In this document: positions 1 to 14,343 of the stretch, piece after piece
Layout: every line of letters begins with the position of its first letter
How positions within the stretch are numbered: the stretch's first letter is position 1
Source of the DNA: Entonaema liquescens
Taxonomy: Eukaryota; Ascomycota; Sordariomycetes; Xylariales; Xylariaceae
Direction: 5' to 3'
Length of the DNA: 64,000 nucleotides
Assembly (NCBI GenBank): GCA_902805475.1
Contig: CADCSX010000005.1
Coordinates: 1,003,501-1,067,500, forward strand
The notes under the pieces: model-generated
What the model was told of the DNA's origin: nothing
What the model saw: only the letters and a program-made list of their open reading frames with translations
The model's database searches: none
Translations under genes and position numbers: made by a program

Positions 1-940
1 TTATTCAAGAAGAATCAAAGATATTATTCATAAGTTAACTATTCCGGAGGGGGGACTAGTCAAAAGATGTTCTACAATCCAATAGTATATGATCGCGGGA
101 TATTACCGGCCGGTGGCAGTAGGACGTTGCTAAGACAATGAAAATCGTTCTCGTTCATAGACTAAGCTAAGTTGAGCAAATGCTGGGTCGAGGCTCGAGC
201 GTCGTTCCCATTTTCGTGCCGCATTGGCATCGAGGCTTTCCCGGTTCTGGACGAGGACCCACGCGGAAGCTGGGTTTGAAGAGCCGCTAGTTGATCGTAG
301 AAGAAGCTTGGAAGGACTCTGCGATCGCTGATACAAATAGGATGAACTTCTCACGGTTGTGTATCCACGAAGGATTCGGTCAAGTTTGTAATAGGACTTT
401 TATAAGGGCCGAACTTATTAGTAGTGTCTGAAAGGGTGTTTGCTACGACTGCACCGTGTAACTAGCAGGCCTTACAAAGCTGTATAATGGTATACAGAAT
501 GCTACGGCACTGAGGGGTTACGCTCCGGCTGCGAGCTGGAGATGCAGTGCAAGGTAATAAGGTCGTGGACCTGCGGCATAAGTGGAGGGCTGCATGAGTG
601 TCAGGAGATCCGCCAAGCCACCAAACGCTGAAAGCTTCAATATAGCCAATGATCGGACCCGGCTTGTTACGTGACGCGGCCAAAGGGGTCCAGAATAGGA
701 CCACGAGGTAGCAATAGAGCAGTAAGGTTTCGGGATTCTAGCATGAACTGAGTTGTTTCTGGGGTTTGCTTGCTGACCTGCAGACACCGTATCTCCCCGC
801 ACTGCAGTGAGACGTTTCTGCAGATAGGGTAGACGACAATAGATATAAAGTCTAAGCATATGATCGTCAATAGCTTGCGTGCTACGCTCCCCTCCACCGT
901 CTCTAAACCTTCTGTCCAAGCTATAACTTTCAGTTCGAGA
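1..940. other. Intergenic / upstream of nitrilase
   Basis: I recognise no gene here. Open frames on the minus strand (about 460-1135) have no familiar motif and overlap the nitrilase first exon, so they are probably chance frames. An ATG at 860 is in frame with the nitrilase and could extend it by 27 residues. Confidence 0.5.
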
Positions 941-2090
941 ATGTCTACTACCGTTCGCGTTGGTGCCGTCCAGGCTGAGCCCGTATGGCTTAACCTTAAT
1001 GGGGCCGTCGACAAGACTATCTCCCTCATCGAGGAGGCTGCTGCGGATGGAGTCCAGGTGCTGGGGTTTCCCGAAGTGTGGATTCCTGGATATCCGTGGT
1101 AAGTTCAGCCAAGAGTTGCGAAGGGATTGAAACACTAACGTCGACTTGTTTGCTTCAACACAGGTCCATGTGGACTTCGAGTGTTATCGAGAACACACAT
1201 ATCATCCACGACTATATGGCGAATTCTATGCCTCGAGACTCGGAACATATGAGGCGTATCCTTGCCGCTATAAAGAAAGCGGGAATATTTGTGGTTCTTG
1301 GATATAGCGAGAGAGAGGGCGGTAGTCTCTACATGGCCCAGTCCTTTATTTCGCCCGAGGGTGAGATAGTCCACCATCGACGAAAGATAAAGCCCACGCA
1401 CATAGAACGAACTATCTGGGGCGAAGGCCAAGCCGAGTCCCTTAAGTGTGTCGTGCCTTCGAAATTTGGCAATATCGGTGGCTTGAATTGCTGGGAGCAC
1501 TTACAACCTTTGCTTCGTTACTACGAGTACTCACAAGGAGTTCAAATACATATTGCAAGGTCAGTGTTAAAACTTCCTTTAGCTCTCATCCCCGATAAAC
1601 CTTGCTGATCTGAATGTGAAGTTGGCCTGCGGAATTTGAAATGCCAGATCCCTCCAAAATTGCGTGGCTGTATCACGAGACGGGAGAAGCAAGCTACCGA
1701 GCCAGCCAATTCATGGCTATAGAAGGGCAGTGCTTCGTCCTCGTCGCATCACAAATCCTAACCGAGAAGAACCTGGAAAAAAACAACCTTTCCGGCAACC
1801 CAGTCACCAAGACGGTAAGAACCTCCTTTTCCACTACTCCATAAAATACTAACATAACTCCATTCCAGCCCGGCGGTGGCTTTTCCATGATTTTTGGACC
1901 CGACGGCAAGCCGCTTTGCGAACCCATTGGCGCCGGCGAAGAGGGTATTCTCAAGGCGGATATTAATTTGCGGGATATTGATTATCCCAAGGCGTTCATC
2001 GATGTTGTTGGCCATTATGCTAGGCCGGATCTGCTAAGTTTGCTGGTAAATCCCACCCAGGACTTACACGTGACGAAAATGTCTAAGTAG
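941..2090 (+). CDS. Aliphatic nitrilase / cyanide-hydratase-type carbon-nitrogen hydrolase
   Basis: The enzyme is predicted to hydrolyse nitriles to acids or amides in the cytosol. Four exons are seen: 941-1098, 1164-1559, 1622-1814 and 1869-2090. All have GT...AG introns, all phases agree, and the product is 322 residues, normal for fungal nitrilases. The catalytic triad is visible: Glu45 in [12 protein letters not shown], Lys127 in [12 protein letters not shown] and Cys162 in GLNCWEH. The motif QIHIASWPAEF follows, split by intron 2, as is typical of the family. I chose ATG 941 because the conserved nitrilase start ([15 protein letters not shown]) begins there; an in-frame ATG at 860 would add a basic, hydroxylated leader. 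The gene converges on a Zn2Cys6 regulator whose stop lies 136 bp away. The substrate (cyanide, aliphatic or aromatic nitrile) cannot be told from sequence alone. Confidence 0.88.
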
Positions 2091-2226
2091 GTGCGGTCAT
2101 AACTAGGCCGTCAGGAGGGTTCGTCGCAAATTATAGGGGGCTATAAGGGTATTGGTGATAATAACGATGATGATGATGCGACGGCTATGGGGAGAATTGT
2201 GATCGATAAAATGGATAATGTCGTTT

Positions 2227-3943
2227 TCAGATACACCAAGGTGCGGCGATATCTAAGTTGACAACGTTCCACCATTTAGTATTAGAGATTCGGCCGCTGT
2301 CAGCTTGAAGGTCCTGCTGTTTCCAGTATGATTCGATTATATCACGTAGGACGAACACATTTCCGATGTGCCGTTCGTTATCCATTTTATCGAGCGTCTG
2401 GAGGATCATTATTCTCTGCTGATCATCTTCAGTCTCACAAGCGATGACAAAAAGTGGCCATGGACTCGTGCAGACATCGAGCCGTTTAAGGGAATTAAAT
2501 GCCAGCTCCAGATACATTGACCTAAGCTCTTGGTTGTGTGTGCAGTCGCCTGTTCTTTGTAAGTACAATAGGGCCGCGATTCGGTAAAGCTCGGCTGTGG
2601 TCAGAATTCGAGACCTTTCTATCGGCGGTATACGGCTCGCGGCTATGGGGTCAAGGTGCTGCGAAAGGCTCGTTATTCGACTCTCAATATCACGCCACTC
2701 GTCGGCCCTTTGAGCACGTTCTTCCGGGATGTCCTCCAGAGACGCACCCCGAAGCTCCATAGCACGTAATGAATTCACATAGCTAATAATTTCCATTACC
2801 TCCACGGAACATCCGAGTGATCCTATGATCTACTGGCTGTTAGCGGCGGCTGATCTTCGATTACCAAATTTGCGGGGGAGAATACCAAAGATTTATCAAA
2901 GGCCGCGTCAGATAGAAGTTGCAGAGATGCCGGGTGTCTCCCATACTGAAGTGGTTGACTGAAACCACCTAGAATTTCATGGTATAGAAACCACGTATAT
3001 AAGAAGCCGTATTTCAAATGTCCACCATGAATACTGGCGATCTTGTGAAGTATAGTCTGGGCACCACGGAGATGTAGGTTCCAATTGCCTTCGGTCTCGT
3101 CGAATACCTTACCTCAAATTAGCATGGATATATATGGAAAATAGAAGATAAAAAAATTCCTACATTATAAACACAGAGCATCATTGACGTAGCCAGCTGC
3201 GTCTCGGTTATACCGATAGACTCGCTCGATAGAGAGGAAGATAGTGATCGAAGGGCGTCGGCTTTGTAGGAAAGAGCTTCCTCCGAACCCCAAAGGTGAA
3301 AAGCAGATACAGCGAGCATGGCATTCCGAAGGCCGTTGGAGGCATTGCCGATATTCGAGAGTGCCATAGGTAACAAATCGTCGCGAAATCCATTGTTGAT
3401 GTCAATTGTGGATATCATCTGAGATAACTTATTCTGATCTGATATAGTAAGCGTCAGTAAGCTTTCGAAGTGGAACTCGTTTGAGATGTCATGGGCCCGC
3501 TCTTACAGTAGTTGATAAGATGAGACTCCCTCTCATGAAGATTTGCGAATAAGGGCAGGCTTCGTCCTGGTCGCGGCTGGGCACGGATGATCGACAGGCA
3601 GATAGGCGATATGCCTTTCCTGGAAAGCGCTAAGTCTGAGTAAGTCACGTTCAGAAACTGTTTTCCATAATAGTCCGGGTCAATTTCATGATGGTGGATC
3701 GTGTGATCCGGAAGACGAGTTAGTCTGCGTCTACCGTCAGGCTGATCTGGCCAGGCGAGACGGATGCCGTAGCCCAAACATTCTCTCCCGGTGCGAAGGC
3801 AGTTGTTACAGGCTGGATAGCCGCGGTCACATCCGATCTTACGTCCTTCCGAAACGTTTAGTAAGTATCGCGATTGCTGATGTTATACTCAAGGACTTAC
3901 GTTTGCAGGTCCAACACCCCTGCGCTCGTCTAACAGTCTCCAT
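2227..3943 (-). CDS. Zn2Cys6 fungal transcription factor (fungal-specific TF domain)
   Basis: This is a nuclear DNA-binding regulator of unknown targets. Five exons read on minus: 3943-3901, 3845-3507, 3438-3164, 3107-2886 and 2829-2227. Introns are 55-68 bp, phases are consistent, and the product is 493 residues. The zinc cluster spans residues 10-37 with cysteines 10, 13, 20, 27, 30 and 37 (CWTCKRRKIGC...CNNC...C); intron 1 cuts inside it. The rest resembles the fungal_trans_2/DUF3468 type: HLINYY, then a DLLPMALSN stretch, then LGCSVEVMEIISYVN. The junctions around 3164/3107 and 2886/2829 rest on continuity of this family pattern. It is convergent with the nitrilase, so a regulatory link is possible but not shown. 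I see no frame break. Confidence 0.85.
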
Positions 3944-5697
3944 CCTTCAGCGTGCTGAGTGTGAATTTGCGCGTCTAAGTCTTTAGCTTGAGACCTTACC
4001 CGCGGGCTCTGAGCCTTGCATATTCAAAACGGGTTTTGGGTTTCTTTACAGTGGCGAGGCTGGGAAAGGCAGCCTGGCGGCGCAGATGCGGAGGCAGAAG
4101 GGGGTATATTATCCACTCTGGCCCGATAACAGAAGAGATAGTCTACTCAGGTTATCTAATTCTCGAATCTGCCATCATACGACGCATTGTAACAATTCAG
4201 ATGTACGGTTTAGCCAAGCTGGGCGACGTTGTCGATAGGATGGTCCCCGGATGCTGGGTACATGGGATGTACGTTGGCTTTCGATGTTGGTCCCAGCGAT
4301 ATCGTACCGTCAGAATCTCCGCAGTTCCCTCCCGACCAATTGGAACACGTATCTGTGCCGGGATTGCTGCCAGTCAAATCCCGAGTGACCGGATGAGACC
4401 CCGAGCATATGGCACCCAAATGTTCGAGATGTCGAGACACATGCCAGCGAAAAAAGCCAAAATTTTTTTAAAAGAAAAAAATTTCGAGCATAACCGACCT
4501 GTAATAGGAGTAGAAGTAATATTGACAACTAGTCGGCGAGGAGACCAGCCATCGGTAGTTCGGCGACCAGGAACGGTACGATTTCTTGAAGCTAAAATCT
4601 TCGTTAAGCAGTCATGCTGACGAAATATCCTTGATACATGTTCTTTTGATTATACGTCATGCTATGGCACCGTAACACGCCAGGATGAGAGGTTCAAATC
4701 CCATAGATCCCTTGTTCCCGAGTTCGTTAAAGCAACGATGCCTTTGTACGACGCGAGGTTTTCTTATGAAGACAAGAGATCTCGGGTAGGGAACTCCCGC
4801 CCACAGTGTCTGGACCTTCTTAACAGCACACACCTTCTTGGCAATGCTCGATCGGTACTCGATCAAATATTGGTACACTATTGTATTGGTGCCTGTGTAC
4901 GGATCTGTATGTATGAATACCAAACCGGAGAGATGACGGGTAATGCCGGAAATAAACATTTTACAATATAGAACGAGGATAAGAAGAGATCAGATGATGG
5001 GGGATTGTCGCCATGCCAGGGGTTCCCCGCGGGAGCATCGCTTGGTAAAGAACAAGCCATTCTATTGGATTGCCAGCACGTAAGTGCAGATGGCTTACAG
5101 AGTTAGGTCTCGATATGGCAAGCCCGTAAGCCCGCGGAACGCACCGTCATGCAACATTGTGAATCTAGGTCGACCCTGTGCCAGAATGTTGGGATTGACT
5201 CAAGTGGGTAATTGTATCGCCTATACTATGAAGAATTGATTTTGGATGTAAGAACTTTTTTACTCACTGATAAACGAAAGTGGCAGAAGTGATTTAGTGT
5301 ACATAGTAGAGAGAAGATGAGGCTGGTGTTATGACGTAGGTACTCCTCTCAGTAAGTACATAATAGTACTGCTCCTATCCTTGTGGCTGACTGACACCGT
5401 CACATTGGTTAGTTACATAGTAGTCAGTTAGCCGATCTTGCTTACCTAAATGGTTCACTTCCCCCTGGCAGCACATGAACGGATTGGGAAACGACCGAGG
5501 TTCATTTGACACGTGCAACGAACCGAGCAACAGCGTCATCACCCTTTACATTATCTAACTTCGCTGAAGATTTCTCAATCTCTAAATTACTTTTACTTAT
5601 TTACAACTTCTACCTTGCGCGTTTATCTACTACATCTTCTATCTATCATCTCTATCTCCTAATTGCGCCAGCTCTTAGATTTATCAGTCTCGCAAAA
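3944..5697. other. Intergenic between divergent TF and SCP2 genes
   Basis: It holds the two divergent promoters. A 210-codon open frame at 3988-4620 has no recognisable domain, and a B-box-like word near 4691 lacks a partner A box. From about 5510 the sequence becomes pyrimidine-rich, as expected of the SCP2 leader. Nothing else is identified. Confidence 0.45.
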
Positions 5698-6217
5698 ATG
5701 GGCTTTAAGAACGGTAAGCCAATAATACCAGGCGTCGCGCTTCCACGGACAACGGCGTACAAAGCTAATATCATTCTCACAGACAAGTTTCCTTCCTCGG
5801 GAGCTTTTGATGCTATCAACGAGGCCTTACAAAGCGAAGCCGACCGAAAAGATGCTATCAAGCAAGGCAATGCCATCTTTGCTTTTAACATAAAGAACAA
5901 AGCCGGCGAGACCGAGAGCTGGCACATCGATCTGAAAGAGAAGGGCACCGTCGGCACCGGTCTAGGCGACAAGCCAACAGGTAAGGCCCCATTATAATAT
6001 AGTCAAAGGGTCGACTCATATAGGGCTGGATACTAATTCGTCGCGATATACAGTTACCCTATCGCTTTCGGATGAAGACTTCGGCAAGCTCGTAGCTGGT
6101 CAAGCCAACGCGCAACGATTGTTTATGTCTGGAAAGCTAAAGATTAAGGGCGATGTGATGAAGGCGACTAAGCTACAACCTATTCTGGCTAAAGCACAGA
6201 CTAAGGCGAAGCTATGA
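5698..6217 (+). CDS. SCP2 sterol-carrier / non-specific lipid-transfer protein
   Basis: This is a small lipid-binding protein. In fungi such proteins are usually peroxisomal or cytosolic carriers for acyl-CoA and sterol-like lipids. Three exons are seen: 5698-5713, 5783-5980 and 6054-6217, with introns of 69 and 73 bp, giving 125 residues, the usual single-domain length. The first exon carries only MGFKN plus one base. The SCP2 fold signature is clear: AFDAINEAL, AIFAFNIKN, ESWHIDLKEKGTVG, then VTLSLSDEDFGKLVAG and FMSGKLKIKGDVMKATKL. The C-terminus KAKL resembles a peroxisomal targeting signal of type 1 (SKL-like), so peroxisomal import is plausible. The reading frame is intact. Confidence 0.92.
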
Positions 6218-7718
6218 GATGTTTATTTATCGCGAATACGTCGTCTTGTATAAAATTAAGCTTTTGACGATATAAGCAACTCATGTACCACTTATTTTTA
6301 ATTATATGCTCGAATCACTGAAGGATTATATCATTGAATTTACATGGTCCATTAACTTATTTCGTTTTAGTTAGGTATTTTACTTGTGTACTATGTTATA
6401 GACCATAGTGATTCTTAAAGTAACCCGAATTTGATGTAAATATTTCGATAGCGTAGAGAACACAATGACATAAGTAAGGGTATTTGTGTGATATCTACCT
6501 ATCTATAGAGTATACGCTTCAATACCTAATATTGCCTAAGTTATTGGATACGCTTTAGATACCTTGAACCTTTATAACACGGTCTCAGACTGAAATTGTA
6601 ACTTTAGAAACGGTAGTGAAGCGTATTCAGACTACTTAAGCGTAAAAGATGCATATGAATCTAGCATGCGCTGCAAATTTAGAAGCCTACCACATAGGAG
6701 GTAACTTTTACTAGGAGGTATTCACAGGGATATCGATTCCAGTGTACTAACAAACATGTCTCGATCAAACATGTGATATCGCGTTTAGACTTACGTTAGA
6801 TCATTATTGGATGAGCTAGTCAGTATATGCAAACATAAGCAGCGCATTTTCCAATTCCGGCTAATATACTTGATTTTAAATAATACATGCTTATCGGCTG
6901 TATCATTTCCTTCACTGCCCTTAGGATATATTAATAATGAAATGTCATGTTGGAATTAAGTATCTCTTTTTGTAAGTTGTAAAGCTCAATGCGCGCTAGA
7001 TAAATGGGTCGTGGATGTACATAGGTACACTTAGGAGAAACGTTAGGTAATCATATCTGATAGGTGGCCTGTGCTTCCTTCCATGGCTGCTACCTAAAAA
7101 AAGCTATGTACCAATACTTGATTTCAATACTGTTGCAAAGCGCGTCTAAGAATTTACCCAATCATATGAGACCATTACCTAAAAATCCAAGCTTCTGTAG
7201 GTGGACTTTAACACCTAATTGAGTGCTTTCCGGGGCTTAGTACAGTCATAGCTCTAGGTACGTACCTAACCTACCCTTATCCTCTTTTTTTTTCCTTGAA
7301 GGCCACGGACCCAGAACCCCAAATAATAACATCACTCCCAGTCACTTTTCCTAAAGCAAAATCTTCCCTGGGCCTTGTTGTCGTCAAGGTGTTGAGGATC
7401 GCCGGTCATCCATCAAACAAAATTCACTTACCATTCAGATTCGATTCAATTATTGCATGTCAGCATATTTTGGAATCTCCTGAGACTTGCCTTTGAGGCT
7501 TTTCTACATTTACCTTAGTCTCCATTCCACCTCATCATTCGTCAACCCGTCTCCGGTTTTGGTCGCAGCTGGTCGCCTAGGCAATCCTAAACATCGACCT
7601 CTTAACACCCCGACGCGTCTATCATCCATCGCACACGCTATCCTTCCTTTTCAACAACCCCCAACCATCACGCGTTATCTAGGAACTACACATCCTTTGA
7701 TAACCATCTACACACACA
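6218..7718. other. Intergenic and NUP2 leader
   Basis: The stretch is AT-rich with scattered TAGGTA/TACCTA words and no convincing coding frame. The last 230 bases are pyrimidine-rich and probably the 5' leader of the nucleoporin gene. Confidence 0.5.
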
Positions 7719-10700
7719 ATGAATACCACAACACCTCTCAAGCCTCGCCCCGCGCCGGGTCAACAGGGCTCGACACCTTTCCGGTCTGCTTCAGCAAGCA
7801 GATTCCGGTCCTCTCTCGTCCCCATGAACAGATCAACACCCGCGCGCACTTCACAACTCACGAGTAAAGTAACGACGAGTACATCATATGGTCGCGATCT
7901 ATTCCGTACTTCCACTCCACAAACCTCCCGCACCACCAAGTTTGCGCCTAACCTACCTGCGGATGTGACAAAGACAACCCCAGGTGGCCGCAAGTTTCCA
8001 CAGAAAACTACACAAGGCGGCATGTATGGTATAGCCTCAACTGAGCCGTTCAAGATGAGGATACCATCTCCCGACCCCGAGCTCTCCGGCGCGGCTTTAT
8101 CCAAAGAGGTTCCCGATGACCCTAACCGCAAAGGTACTATCTACGCAGATCAGTTCCTAGCTCACAAATGCCCTCCCAACTTCGACGACCTTCAGCGACG
8201 ACAGTTTTTTTGCGTTCTTGATTTGCGAAGGCTGAAATACGCTGCTGATGAGATATTCGCGAAGAAGGATTGGAAACTAAATATAATGAACTTCGCGAAG
8301 GAATACGAGAAGAGCAGGGGACTGATCATGCTCCGATATGGACTGTATGAGTTCAAGAATGTGAAGCCGTCAGAAGAAGTGCTCAAGAGGTGGAGAGCAG
8401 CCCACAACTTACCGGAGCCGGAGCCGCAAGCGGAGAAAGCGGTACCGGCAACCCCTATCCAGAGCAACCGTCGTGCTGGGGCTCTGGGCGCCGTATCAGT
8501 GAAGCGCAAAGCCGAGGAGGATTTAGCGCCAAAGGATAATGCCCTAATGGCGTCTACTGCCAACCAGAATAAACGTCGCAATGTCGCTCAAGAACAGGCC
8601 GATGCCGCTCTCACGGGGCCTGCTCCCTTTAAAAAGAGTAAGCGTAAGGCTGATGAAACTGATGAGCCAGATGAGAACCAGCCCAACAAAGTACAGAAGG
8701 CTACTCCAACCGCAGCCAAGTCTAAATTCGAAAGTATTCTCAACAGGGCGCAGAGTGGCAGTACCTCACCTGTGAAAAGGGCACCCCTAACTCCCTTTGG
8801 GTCTCAGAAGTCGAATGAATCCCAGAACATCAATTCTAGTACTAAGCCAAATCCATTCGCAGCTTCTACTAATGGATTCAAACCCGCAACAGTCGAGACT
8901 GTTCAGGAGGATAACACCACTGGGTCGGTGCTCAGCGGTCACAAAGTCGGATCAGTACCAGCCAAGAGCACCGGCAATATCTTCAGTTACCTGTCTGAGA
9001 GTTCTACGAGTAGTAGCGGTAACGAGAATGGTAATGCTGATGACGGCGATACTGAGTCCGAGTCAGAAGACGAAGAAGCAGGTGGCCAAGAAGCGTCAGA
9101 GAGTGCTCAACCCAGTGTTGCTAGTAGTGCCGGCACAAACACCCCTTCTACCCAGAGCGGATCGGCTCTATTTTCCACCAGTAACACTACTACCACTTCC
9201 AATATCTTCGGTAGCCTGACCAAGCCTAGCGATCTTACCTCGAAAGGAGGTCTCTTCGGGCGAGTTCAGATGGGGTCTAATGGACAACCGCTTCGTGCTA
9301 CGGCTGATGTAGAAGAAGAAGAAAGTGACGTCGCTCTAGTGAAATCGGCTATCGTTGAAAAAGAACCAAGCCAGACCCCTGCTAAGCAACCGGGTGACTT
9401 TACGTTCAACGCGGCGACAACGCCGATATCCTTCGGTCCGCCATCATCCGGCACTCCTAAAACCCCAGCAACGATTTCTAAACCAGCTGTCACAAATGGG
9501 TCTAGCAAGCCAGACACTACAACCGAGACAAAACCAACAGCATCACTATTTGGAGCCAGTGCTCCTGCCAACCCAGCCTTCCAGCCAAGCGCTGCATCGC
9601 TGTTCGGCGCATCTACTGCGTCGTCTGTTTCCTCACCAGCAAAGCCAAATGCCACTGCCAGCTCTCTCTTCTCAGCACAGAAGCCTACCCCAACTACCAG
9701 CTTATTCAGCCCTGCCCCTACTAAATCATTGTTTGGGGATGCTTCGAAGGCAAATATAACTGACTCTTCAACTACTAAAGAGCAGCAGAAGGCGGGTTCG
9801 GACATCGCTACGGAATCTAAAACTAGCGAGACACCTTCAGCTCCTAAAGAGGCCAAGTCTCTCTTCGGCGCTTCGACAAGCGCAGCTACTCCGTCTCAAC
9901 CTGCATCGTTGTTTAGCAATAGTGCAAAGACTACTGAACCCCAGGCAAATGGAATCACTAACAGCCAATCGCTGTTTGGAAACACTGGAAAGGCCCCTGC
10001 ATCAAACCTGTTCGGTGGCTCTTTGAGTACATCGTTCAGTGCGGGTGATACTAAAGTTAATGGCTCTGATGCCACCAAGTCGTTATTCGATACTTCAAGC
10101 AAGCCAGCATCAGCAAGTTTTACATTCGGTGCCTCACAGCCAGAAGCTACTCCTGCTACGCCCACGCCTAAATCATTGTTCGGCACCGATACATCCAAGC
10201 CCACTACTACAATGGGATCCTCGCTGTTTGGGGGCAATCCAGCCCCTTCGACGAACATCTTTGGTGCTAAGAAAGTCGAAGCCACCCCGGCGGAAAAGAA
10301 GCCTACCACGGCAATGGCGTCCTCGTTGTTCGGCAATAATTCGACTTCGAGTAATCTATTCACCCCCAAGAATGACAACCTAGGCACTATCGAGAAAAAG
10401 GCGGAGCCTGCGGTCTCGAACCCGACAAGCCTTTTCAGTAGTGCTCCCTCTACAGGATCATCATCTTTCACTTTTGGGGCCCAACCCGCAGCTTCCAATA
10501 ACACACAACCTGCGCCTGCAGCGGCACCTCCGATGCTATTCGGCGCAGGTACTAATGGTGTTCAGTCCAATAGCACTGAGTCAAAGCCTGATTTCCAGTT
10601 TGGAGCTCCCACCACCGGCTCGGCGTCGTTCACTTTGGCCAAGACACTTCAGGCTCTTCGGGCTCCGGTTTCACCTTCTCTGCAGGAGGAAATGGGCAAT

Positions 10701-11569
10701 CGTTCAATAACCCCTTCGCCTCAAATACGTCGTCAGCGCCGACTTTTAATGCTCAGCCGTCAACACCAAACCCAGCCTCGTTTAGCTTTACTTTTGGGCA
10801 ACAAGCGCCGCCAACGCCTAACCCGGCCCCAACTAGCCAGGGAGCCCCTCTCTTTGGAGGATCCTCGAACGCGGGCAATGGGGCCCCTAGCTTCAGCTTT
10901 ACTCAAGCAACGCCAAGCCAACCCATCTCGAATCCATTTGGTCCTAAACCGACGTCGTCCTTTTCAGGTACTGGGAGCTTCTTGCAGGCAGGTGGTGATT
11001 CTACAGGAGCTAGTAAGTGGTTGCTTTATAACTAAAGTATACATGAATTACTAACGCCTCCAGATTCACCATTCCCTGCGCCTTCTAGTATAGGTACAAC
11101 TCCAGTAAACGGTACACCAGAGCCGCAGGCTCAACACGATGACGAGGAAACGCCACTGGAACAGATAACATTGACCAGTGGCGGACCAGGTGAGGAGGAT
11201 GAAATGATTTTGCACGAAGTACGTGCCAAGGCTATCAAATTCGTACCGATAGTCAAGGGCAGCGACGATGAAGAGGAGAGGAAGTCTCCTTGGTCAACCC
11301 AGGGAGTGGGACCGTTACGCGTACTTAAGAACAAGACAAGCGGAACGGTGCGTGTATTACTACGTGCGGAGCCGAGAGGCCACATCGCGATGAACAAAGC
11401 GCTCCTCTCGGATGTCACATATAAGTCTAAGGAGAAGACGGTCAACTTTGTGGCAGCAAACGATGACGGATCCGGTCTTGAGACGTGGGTCCTACAGGTC
11501 AAGAAGCCAGAATCTGCGCAGCAGTTGGCGGGCATATTGGAAGCAAACAAGAGCGCGAATAAGCAGTAG
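7719..11569 (+). CDS. NUP2: Nup2-type FG nucleoporin with Ran-binding domain (one frame break)
   Basis: A nuclear-basket FG nucleoporin that binds importin and Ran in nucleocytoplasmic transport. Exon 1 is 7719-11012 and exon 2 is 11064-11569, with a 51-bp intron carrying the branch site CTAAC. The N-terminal third holds the conserved fungal Nup2 region (KTTPGGRKFPQ, then KRKAEED and SKRKADE basic motifs like nuclear localisation signals). The middle is Ser/Thr/Pro-rich with many SLFG, NIFG and FTFG repeats. The C-terminal ~130 residues form a RanBP1-type domain (LHEVRAKAIKF, GVGPLRVLKNK, SGTVRVLLRAEP). At 10634-10636 the FG repeats jump from frame 0 to frame 2 (FTL becomes FTFGQ) as if one T were missing. 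With one base added the gene is 1266 codons plus stop. Without it, translation ends at 11054 and the Ran-binding domain is lost. Confidence 0.88.
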
Positions 11570-12597
11570 AAGATTGCTAGTCATGGAAAGGGGTTTTGGT
11601 AATGAATTTGTCCTAATTCGAAATGACTTTAATAAAACAGGCGTTACACGGTGAAAAAGGAGGGATATCTTAGAGTTATAGCATCTATATTAGCATCGTT
11701 TTCTGATGCTCGTGACGAGGGCCCAAAAAGAAGCATTCGGGACGGGGACACGTTAAGTATAGGAAGGGCACCGCGTTATATAACTTTCAGGCGTGTGTAT
11801 TAATCAAGCAAAAACAATTGCATTTTACCAACTACTACCTATGTTTGCCTGCATTCGGTTATTTTAATGTGTGACGTGTGATAGTTATTTCTATTGTTGC
11901 TGTCCACTTTTTGATTTGACTTATAGCTATCCAGGTAAATATCTATATGCCTGTAATTGTGAGTACCCTTATGTGCTGAGCGACTAGGTAGTCGTTTATA
12001 AGAGCTGCTGCCCAACGATAATGTTAATAAGTTATTTCCGCCCAACGAAGGAGAGAATAAAACCAAGAAGGTCAAGTAGGCTAGCAGGAGGTACCTAACC
12101 GGTTACCGAACGTTTTAAATACGTGTACCTAATAGCCGCGCATGGATTTCGTGCAGCGCAGACGAACAGGTTACGTGCATGTACAACGTGCTAGTCATAG
12201 CAATTGCCCTATCACAATCTCAAAAATAGGTACCCTAAGGTATATCGTACGTACCTTTTCCCCCTTAGCCTACCTAGCCAGTTAGCAATTCGATATATGC
12301 CTATCACTTTTTTTTTTTCTTCCTGCAGAAAATTTTCATTTTTGAATGACAGTCTGGAGAAGGCAAATATTTTCGCCGTACAAGCTTCGGATTCGACAAT
12401 TGGAGGTCCTGTCCTACGATAAAAAGCAGAAGACGATAAGGCCGGTTTTCGACCATTTTAACTTAAATACCCACGAAGCTCGCCGTTGTGATAAAGGTTT
12501 TAATACATATTTTACCCCGTCCCGCCAACGTCCACATCAACATCAACATCAACATCAATATCAACATCAACGGTATTCCACATTTACTCAATTCAAG
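11570..12597. other. Intergenic and spermidine synthase leader
   Basis: There is no separate gene. The last 250 bases are an open leader in frame with spermidine synthase from an ATG at 12346, including a CATCAA hexamer repeat at about 12536-12571. Confidence 0.5.

Positions 12598-14343
<1,746 letters not shown>

Noticed and set aside
518..1135. 205-codon open frame on minus overlapping the nitrilase start
   Set aside because: It overlaps a well-supported exon on the other strand and has no family resemblance.
3988..4620. 210-codon open frame on plus between the TF and SCP2 genes
   Set aside because: No recognisable motif, odd composition, and it begins inside the promoter of the divergent TF; it looks like a chance frame.
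4657..4760. B-box-like word near 4691 suggesting a tRNA
   Set aside because: No A box, no acceptor-stem pairing and no anticodon arm at the right distance.
860..6217. Nitrilase, TF and SCP2 as a biosynthetic cluster
   Set aside because: No synthase, transporter or tailoring enzyme nearby; neighbours are housekeeping genes.
9266..10504. Two ~200-codon minus frames opposite the NUP2 repeats
   Set aside because: Repetitive antisense images of the FG-repeat coding sequence.
10625..10645. Programmed -1 ribosomal frameshift in NUP2 and the other broken genes
   Set aside because: No X XXY YYZ slippery heptamer, no consistent downstream structure, and one break needs the opposite direction; thirteen sites in eight unrelated genes argue for indel error.
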